64,000 bases of DNA, taken from NCBI RefSeq assembly GCF_030463565.1, contig NC_134656.1, positions 1,989,001 through 2,053,000 of the forward strand, in the 5' to 3' direction. Positions 56,718 through 64,000 of the stretch are shown here, piece by piece; position 1 is the stretch's first letter; each line of letters begins with the position of its first letter. The notes beneath the pieces are model-generated. The model saw nothing but the letters and a program-made list of their open reading frames with translations, did not search any database and was not told the origin of the DNA. The translations under genes were made by a program, and so were the position numbers. The DNA is from Pelecanus crispus (lineage: Eukaryota > Chordata > Aves > Pelecaniformes > Pelecanidae).

Positions 56718-59700
56718 CTGAAAGAAGCAGAAGAGGCGTTAAAATTCACTCCTCGGAGCCGGGAGCAACACATGCTGAAAGCAAGGAGGGCTGCTGGGGA
56801 GGGAGGGAAATTGGAAAATTATCACGCAGCTTAAAGGTCCCCACAAAGAGAAGAAAAGGGACGCGGTTCCGAGCGTTTGTTCTACGGTCGAGCAACGCCA
56901 CAGACGTGGCTGAAAAGCTGCTCTCATTGTGGGTAGGTCTGCCCTCCACATATAACAGCAAAGACTTTATTAAAAATTATGGGCTGACTTTGCTCAGAGA
57001 AGTAGCGAATAAATGGCTTTTCCTCTTCGTTTATTTCTCTGCTTTCATTTAAGACACCAAAAGAAAAAAAAAAAATAGTGAGTTTTAACGAACAGATGTA
57101 GTGATAAATTTCCAATTTTCCTTATTAATGGGGAACTGTTATAAACTGAGAATTGTTAATGTTATCTGAATTTTCCGTATTAATAATTCAATTTGGCTTC
57201 TCTATAAATAATGAACGTCGGGAATTATCGCAGAAGGCCCAATCTCGCTCCCAACGGAAGCGGGCAGCAGGACACCCCTCCGCTCCGGCGGTGCCAGGAC
57301 GAAGCCCGCGGCGCGGCCGGCTCTCCCCGGGTTGGATTCAAGTGCTTCCTCCCCTCCCGAAAGCACAAGCAAAGACACGGCTGAGGACGGGGACTGCGTC
57401 AGGAGTACGGCCCCGGGGGATAGGAGTCCTCCGGGCCTCCAAAACGAGAGGATCAAGCCCTTGGGAGGCGATTCCCCGGACGACCACAGCCTTGAGACCT
57501 TGGTCAGGACGCGATGCTGATGCTCAGCCAGGCGCCGGCAGCGCGATTAAGGAAAGTGCCAACCGGCGCCTTCTTCACCTTTGCTCAACACCTCTCCCCC
57601 ACGCACGGGTTTTTTTAACGCACAGATTTGACTCATCATCCCCCAGTTCCTCCCGCAAGGTCATGTTTGCATCGTTTAACTCAACAGAGTTGATGCCCCG
57701 AGCATCCAGACTCATCCAGCCCGTCCTCATGCCCAGAGGAACGGCGGAGATCAGGGGAGCATCTCCCGTGTGCCCGGATTGCCGGCCATGCCATCAACAC
57801 GAGGGACCAACAGTCCTTTCCGAGGTGCTCCTGGGGACTTTCTGCCCGGGAATAGGCACTGCGCATCCTGTGCGGCCCAGATGCTCCGAGAAGGGCTGGC
57901 AAAAGCTTCCGGCACGTGTTGGGCTGCTGACACATCTGTGGTTGTTTGCACGGATGCAAAGGTTAATCGGATCAAGTGCGAAATTCCAGCCTTGGCAACA
58001 GGTTCTCTGGCATTTGGTGCTGAACACGGGGATCATTTATTCGGCTAATTTGGGCTCTTTTGGTGGGAGACCTGGGTAGGAGCCGCAGCCTGACTGCCAG
58101 TGGCTCCTTCCCGGGGACGGCTGGTCTCCGGAGCAGGCACAGAGAAGGGTCCCGGCGGCCCCGTCCCAAATCCCAGCTCCACTCTCACCCACGTGGGCAC
58201 TGCTACTGTCCCCAATCCTCCGGGGACGAACATGCCAGTCCCCTTCCTTCCCGGGCTGCCTCCTGGCACCTCCGCTCCTCTCAGCGACCCTCAGTCAAGT
58301 TGCTCGAAGAAAAAAGGGAAAACAAAAAGAAAAGATTGACGAAAAGACCAGCGAACTGCAAGCTGAAGACGACACAATCTCCGTGCTTACAACGGGGTAA
58401 AAACCAAGGGGAAACCCACGCAGCTGACGCATTTATCCAACCTGGGCGAGTGCCGAAACGCAACCGTGCCACGGCTTCGCCCCTTGGGCCGGGCACACGT
58501 CCCGGCGGGAGAGGGGAGGGAGGGCGAGCGCCGGGGCGAAGGCTGAGCAGGACCCCGAGCGGCGAGAAGCCCCGGCGCGGGCAGGCAGGGCTGCCGTCGG
58601 ACGGGCGACACACCGCAAAACCCACCGCGTCCGCCTCGCTGGGCGGCTCGAGGATGACTCGCAAAGCGCGACACGCAGGGCAGGCCCCGGCGATGGCCGA
58701 GGTGCTCACCCTCCTGCACCCCGCGGCAGCGCACACCAAAACCACGGGAGCCGGGGCAGTGCTGAGCATCACCCCCCCGATGCTCCCTTCCCAAAACCCT
58801 GCGCTTCTCGTCCCCCTTAACGCATCTGTCCCCTCAAAGGGATCCTTTCTGGCCAGTTTAGGAGGTTTTGAATATCTTTTGTTTTTCCACACCAAATACT
58901 TCTTTGAATTTCCCCCCCCCCCCCCCCCTTCTTATTTTTTGGCTAAATGAAAAATAAAAATCCCATAAACCACTTAGCGAGAGCCAAACTCCACTCCCTG
59001 GCCACTGATACAACCCCAGGGATCCCAGAGGAATTGCCCCAGAGCCAGAGAGCAGAAATCAGCCCATTGTATTTTTTCTGTAATGTCCAAACCTCTCACT
59101 CGTTTTTGAGTAACGCATGCTGAAACTGGGCAACAGCCTGCGCCCTTCCACGCTTTCGTTACGTTTTTGGTGAAAACCCTTTTGCAACTGGCAACGGGAG
59201 GAGAAGATATCGGCTGCCTGCGAGCGGGGCGAGGATGTGGCATGGGAAGGTCGGGGCTGGCAGCGGCTTTGCCAACGAAACCTCCTGCTCTTTTTAGGTA
59301 ACTTTTTAGAAGTTCGTGGCAGCATTTTTGAAGCATCCCTCTCCAGCTCCGGGGGGGGGAAAAAAAAAAAAAAGCCCGTGTCCACACAGGAGCCAGCGCG
59401 GGATGAGCGGAGGCCAAGCCGGCAATGCTGGGAACGGGGGTGAGGAACAAACCCGTGGCTGTGGGAAGGGGGGAGCAAAGCCTGGGGACCCACCACACGC
59501 TCCCGAGCCTCCGGCAGCCCCGCACCGCCGGCACGGCCACGCGCTCCTCCACTGGGTTTGACAAGGGACGGCAACGTCCCCGCTGCTCACCGCCCCGACA
59601 GGCTCCTTCCCTCCATGGCAGACCCCTTCTGCGGAGCTGTCAGGCTCTGCAGGCCGGGCACAGCCCTGAAACTGGGCATGAACTGGAAAAAGGGAAATAA

Positions 59701-61171
59701 TTCCAAGTAAAAGTGCCCGTTCGTGACCTTGGATCGTGTCCGCAGGAGCATGCACGCAGCCAAGGATGGCTGCTACCCTCCTGGTGCCCAGACATCCTTA
59801 CGGCTACAAGGGGCAAAGTCACCCGTGGGTCCTGACCACAAATTCTCCTGCCAGGACTCCCATCCCGGTCCCATTGCTACGGATGCACCGTGCCGCGCGC
59901 CAACCGGCCCGGTTCCCCGTCGATCCGCTCCACTTATCATTAATAATTTACCAACGGCTCTAGATGCAGGCAATGCCAAAAAGGCAAGCGAGCTGCCCGC
60001 CCCGGCCCACGGCGCCCTGGCACAAGCCGCGTGCCAGGCAGGATGCCGGCAGAGGCGCGACGAGGCCGATGCGGATGACGGACGCCAAAGAGCGCTGCCG
60101 TCTCCGTCGCTGCCGGAGGAGCCCCGCTCCCTCCCACGGACTCGAGGCCGTGTGCTGGGAGAAACTTCCCGGGAATAAAGACGAGGAAGCGGCTGGAGAG
60201 GCTTCCTCGGGAGGGAGCGGGATTGCGCTTGCCGGAGGTTTCCCCGAGAGGGACCCACGTGGTGGGTGAAGCCCTGCGAGCCGGTGACCGGGTGGCTCTG
60301 CAGGCACGTGGTGCGGACCCTCGCCGTTGCCCGCGGGCTCTTGCCGTCGCCCGCGGACCCTCGCCGTTGCCCGCGGGCTCTTGCCGTCGCCCGCGGACCC
60401 TCGCCGTCGCCCGCGGACCCTCGCCGTCGCCCACGGGCTCTTGCTGCCGCCCGTGGGCCCTTGCCGTCGCCCACGGGTCCTCGCCGTCGCCCGTGCCGAG
60501 CGAAGCCCGGCGGCTGCTCCCGGCGAGGCTCTCCTGGAGGGAACAACTCACCCCGCGGCGCGAAGCCGCCGTGCTCCCGCCGAAGGGCTCTCCGGGGGCG
60601 CGGGCGAGGATTTTTGACGGCGTAAAGTTTCTGTTCGAAGCACGTTGGCGAGTCCCTGCCCTCCGGCCCGTCCCCAGGCACAAAAGCAAAGGGGAAAAAC
60701 ACCCGGAAACCGCCCGGCAGGCGACGAGACCTCGCCGCGACGAGGTGGGGACCGCGCTGTCCCCCGGGCATCCCCGGGGCCGGCGGACACGGCGACGGTC
60801 GCCCTGCCCGCTGCCCTGCCGCCCCCCCCCGGCCCCGGCCCCGCCGCCCCGGCCCCGCCGCCGTCCCCCCCGCGCTGTCACCCCCGCTCCCGCCCGCCGC
60901 CGCGCTGCCAGGGCCGCCCCGGGCCTGCGCCGCCCCGGGGCCTGAGCGGCGGCCGCCCCGCGGCCTGCCCGCCTCCCCGGGCCCGGCCGCCCCATCCCCG
61001 GGGCCCCGGCGGCGCAGGGCCCGGCCCCGGCCGCGCCGGCGGGAGGGGGAAGAGCGAGCGGCAAAATGGCGACGCGGCGGCGGGCGGAGCGCAGCCGGGG
61101 GGCGCGGGGGGTTCCCCGGCGCGGCGGAGCCGGGGGCTGCCGGCGGGGCCGGGCCGCGGCTCGGTGCTTAC
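56718..61171 (-). other. ZNF512B: ZNF512B 5' intron between the presumed non-coding exon and the coding start
   Basis: It contains an AT-rich block (56,980-57,225), a run of about 17 C at 58,912-58,928, an A-rich run near 59,360, the 18-bp minisatellite and the start of the CpG island. No gene was recognised. Confidence 0.6.
60318..60498. repeat. 18-bp GC-rich minisatellite, about 10 copies
   Basis: Units of CTCGCCGTCGCCCGCGGA type, alternating with CTTGCCGTCGCCCGCGGG, lie in ZNF512B intron 1 near the CpG island. The period is six codons. Confidence 0.93.
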
Positions 61172-61330
61172 CTCGGCGGGGCCGGGCCGCGGTGCGGGGC
61201 GCGCAGGGCCGGCCACCCCCCCCGGCCGGCGAGGCGGTGCCGCCCGCCGCCCCCGGCTGCGGGCCGCGGTGCGGGGCTCCCCGGCGCGCCCACACCCGCG
61301 GCGGCGCCGCGCTCCGCTGCCGCGCTCCCG
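61172..61330 (-). other. ZNF512B: Probable non-coding first exon of ZNF512B
   Basis: A consensus donor GAG|GTAAGC is read on the minus strand at 61172/61171, inside a CpG island. The next acceptor on that strand that leads to the start codon is at 56718. The 5' boundary is not visible; 61330 is only a guess. Confidence 0.4.
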
Positions 61331-61590
61331 CCCGCCGCCGCGGCTCATGCGCGCTCCCCGGCCCGCCCCGCCCGGCCCGGCCCGGCCCGCCCCGCGCCAC
61401 CGGCTCCGCGCCGGCCCCGCCGATCTCGCGTGGCTCCGCCGACGGGGCCGGGGCCGGGGCCGGGGCCGGGGCTGGGGCTGGGGCCGGGCGGGGAGGGCGG
61501 GGGCGCCGCCCCGGGAGGGCGGGACCGGGCAGCGCCCCCCGGCCCGGCCCGGCTGGACCCGGCCCGGGCAGGTGCGGGCAGGGCCGGGCC

Positions 61591-61683
61591 GGGCCGGGCC
61601 GGGCAGGGCAGGGCAGGGCAGGGCAGGGCAGGGCCGGGCCGGGCAGGGCAGGGCAGGGCAGGGCAGGGCAGGGCAGGGCCGGG
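61591..61683. repeat. GGGCA / GGGCC pentamer tract
   Basis: Uninterrupted GGGCAGGGCAGGGCAGGGCA-type array with GGGCC variants on the plus strand. Four-run G-quadruplex patterns are present repeatedly. Confidence 0.93.
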
Positions 61684-61785
61684 CAGCCCTCCCGCCTGCT
61701 CCCCAAACCCGGCCAGGGTGCAGGCAGGGTGCTCTGCTGTCATCGTCCCCTCCAGGGTGCCCTGCCCATTATCCTGCCCTCCAGG

Positions 61786-62820
61786 GTGCAGGCAGGGTGC
61801 TCTGCCTGTCATCCTCTTCTCCAGGGTTCTCTGCCCATTATCCTGCCCTCCAGGGTGCAGGCAGGGTGCTCTGCCTGTCATCCTTCCCTCCAGGGTTCTC
61901 TGCCCATTATCCTGCCCTCCAGGGTGCAGGCAGGGTGCTCTGCCTGTCATCCTCTTCTCCAGGGTTCTCTGCCCATTATCCTGCCTTCCAGGGTGCAGGC
62001 AGGGTGCTCTGCCTGTCATCCTCTTCTCCAGGGTTCTCTGCCCATTATCCTGCCCTCCAGGGTGCAGGCAGGGTGCTCTGCCTGTCATCCTCTTCTCCAG
62101 GGTTCCCTGCCCATTATCCTGCCTTCCAGGGTGCAGGCAGGGTGCTCTGCCTGTCATCCTCTTCTCCAGGGTTCTCTGCCCATTATCCTGCCCTCCAGGG
62201 TGCAGGCAGGGTGCTCTGCCTGTCATCCTTCCCTCCAGGGTTCCCTGCCCATTATCCTGCCCTCCAGGGTGCAGGCAGGGTGCTCTGCCTGTCATCCTCT
62301 TCTCCAGGGTTCCCTGCCCATTATCCTGCCCTCCAGGGTGCAGGCAGGGTGCTCTGCCTGTCATCCTCTTCTCCAGGGTTCCCTGCCCATTATCCTGCCT
62401 TCCAGGGTGCAGGCAGGGTGCTCTGCCTGTCATCCTCTTCTCCAGGGTTCTCTGCCCATTATCCTGCCTTCCAGGGTGCAGGCAGGGTGCTCTGCCTGTC
62501 ATCCTTCCCTCCAGGGTTCCCTGCCCATTATCCTGCCCTCCAGGGTGCAGGCAGGGTGCTCTGCCTGTCATCCTCTTCTCCAGGGTTCCCTGCCCATTAT
62601 CCTGCCCTCCAGGGTGCAGGCAGGGTGCTCTGCCTGTCATCCTTCCCCCCAGGGTTCCCTGCCCATTATCCTGCCTTCCAGGGTGCAGGCAGGGTGCTCT
62701 GCCTGTCATCCTTCCCCCCAGGGTTCCCTGCCCATTATCCTGCCCTCCAGGGTGCAGGCAGGGTGCTCTGCCTGTCATCCTCTTCTCCAGGGTTCCCTGC
62801 CCATTATCCTGCCCTCCAGG
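61786..62820. repeat. 69-bp minisatellite, 15 copies
   Basis: Unit starts GTGCAGGCAGGGTGCTCTGC and recurs every 69 bases (for example 61786 and 61855), with few substitutions, flanked by partial copies on both sides. Because 69 is divisible by three, long open frames exist on both strands. It lies about 0.6 kb upstream of the presumed ZNF512B first exon. Confidence 0.97.
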
Positions 62821-64000
62821 GTGCCCTGCCCCATCATTCTCCCTTCCAGGGTGCAGGCAGGGTGCCCTGCCCATCCATCCCTCCTCTAAGCCCGGGGTGC
62901 AGGCAGCTGGAAGGAGGCTCCGGATCTCCTTGTGCAGCTACACCGGCTCCCGGCGATGAGGCTGGGTGCGAGGCCGGCGCGGTGCCTGCGGGATGGTCCG
63001 GTTTTCCCGTCTCCCGGGCTCAGGGTGTCACCCCTGCAGAGCCAGTGGTAGCCAGGGCAGAGCCAGCCTCAGCTACTGGGAATGCACAGCCGTGCCGGGA
63101 TCAGCACCAGTGGCCACAGCTGCCTAGAAATTAGGGAAAACCAAATTTTGCTACGTGAGAGCAAAACCCAGAGCGACCGTCGCCGTTGGGGCCACCGTGC
63201 AGCACCATCGCCGGCGCGTGGCTCATGCGATGCTGCCGGGAATCGGGAGGCCCCATGGCACAGCCGCACAAAATCGAAGCGAAACAAAACCCAACCCGAC
63301 TTGGGAGTTTCCCTGCGGTTCCCCTCTTTGTCTCCATTGTGGGGAAAGCGCTTAATTAATATCTGCGGAGAGCAGGGAAAGCTTTGTGTAATTGCTAGGT
63401 ATTATTGTCGGAGGAGCGGAGGGCGATCAGCGGGGTGGGAGGGACAGGCACAGCCCACCTTCTTTGTACAAAATGAGGCATATCCGAGGCAGCTTTGCTT
63501 CCCAGCCAACGCGCTGCCCGCCAGGAGAGCTGTTAACCTGCAGCAGGCAGGAAAGCAGCTGCCTGTTAGGGCTGTCAGGCAGCTTCACCTGCCCGCTGGG
63601 ACCAGGCAGCATCTTCAGCACCTTCAAAGTCTCCTCCTCGCTCTAAGGCTGCAAACGCTGCCCAGTCGCCTTCGCCCGTCCCCGCAGCATCCTGACGGCC
63701 ACCCCGGGCACGTGTGCCGGTGGGGAACGTGCACGTGTATGCACATTTGCGTGCAGAAGTGCCACCGCATTAATCTTCTGCATCTGCAAAGCACAGTTTT
63801 GCATCTTGAGGAGCGGGGTGAGGTGGAGAGGGAGACGCCGGGGAGTCTGGCCACCTGGGAGGTTATACAGAGGTTTGGAGAGCGGCCGGCCGCGGGCTGG
63901 TTGAGGTACAGAAACTCTGGAATAATGCAATATAAAGGCAGCCACAGTTGCTATTTCCAGGCCCCGCTGAGCGGAGGGGAGGGGGCCAAGGAATGGACTT
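62821..64000. other. Intergenic sequence beyond ZNF512B
   Basis: Decaying minisatellite copies to about 62,900, then unique sequence. In human the next gene would be SAMD10, but no coding exon of it is recognisable here. Confidence 0.6.

Larger units (their letters stand above)
60780..61700 (-). promoter_or_regulatory. ZNF512B: CpG island / promoter region of ZNF512B
   Basis: Almost pure G+C with dense CpG. A YY1-like element AAAATGGCGAC lies at 61063-61073 on the plus strand (consensus AANATGGCGGC). No TATA box is seen. Confidence 0.6.

Noticed and set aside
59940..61706. Minus-strand frame of 588 codons over the CpG island
   Set aside because: Pro/Ala/Arg-rich low complexity from extreme GC content and the 18-bp and pentamer repeats; no recognisable domain.
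60645..63134. Plus-strand frame of 829 codons, and 509-607-codon frames on both strands
   Set aside because: Composed of CpG-island Pro/Ala/Arg-rich translation followed by the 69-bp minisatellite; open in several frames on both strands, as expected for a stop-free unit with a length divisible by three.
62821..64000. Possible SAMD10 exon beyond ZNF512B, expected from human gene order
   Set aside because: No SAM-domain sequence was recognised in any frame.

Overview
The window is nuclear DNA from a bird. Three CR1-type retroposon copies, one of them carrying the end of a CR1 ORF2, point to Aves, as do the very GC-rich sequence, the many minisatellites and the short conserved exons with GT-AG introns. 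I cannot name the species. Two protein-coding genes are present, head to tail on the minus strand, in the same neighbour relationship as UCKL1 and ZNF512B on human 20q13.33.

UCKL1 (uridine-cytidine kinase-like 1) fills positions 1 to about 23,200. I resolved 13 common coding exons plus two candidate first exons. All reading phases agree across all junctions. Only the last coding exon lies outside the window, below position 1. One exon is a 17-base microexon (8781-8797). The candidate first exons, 23056-23105 and 18154-18221, both end in phase 2 and both fit exon 2.

Positions 23.2-29.7 kb separate the two coding regions. They hold a 1.3-kb G-rich minisatellite just upstream of the UCKL1 start, a GC-rich spacer, an AT-rich block with three minus-strand poly(A) signals (25.18-25.38 kb), and what is probably a long 3' UTR of ZNF512B containing a further minisatellite.

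ZNF512B occupies about 25.2-61.3 kb. Sixteen coding exons join into a 733-residue protein with four C2HC/C2H2 zinc-finger pairs, two AT-hook-like basic motifs and an RRKQ-type NuRD (RBBP4) interaction motif. It lacks the long Val/Lys/Pro-rich repeat of the human protein. A non-coding first exon probably ends at 61172 inside a CpG island at 60.8-61.7 kb. Beyond the island are a G-rich pentamer tract and a 69-bp minisatellite of about 15 copies (61.79-62.82 kb). No gene is recognisable from there to the end.

UCKL1 joins a uridine kinase domain to a uracil phosphoribosyltransferase-like domain (pyrimidine salvage family). ZNF512B is a nuclear chromatin factor. Nothing suggests that they work together. 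I saw no tRNA, rRNA, CRISPR array, virus or toxin gene. Most very long open frames in the window are minisatellite artefacts.
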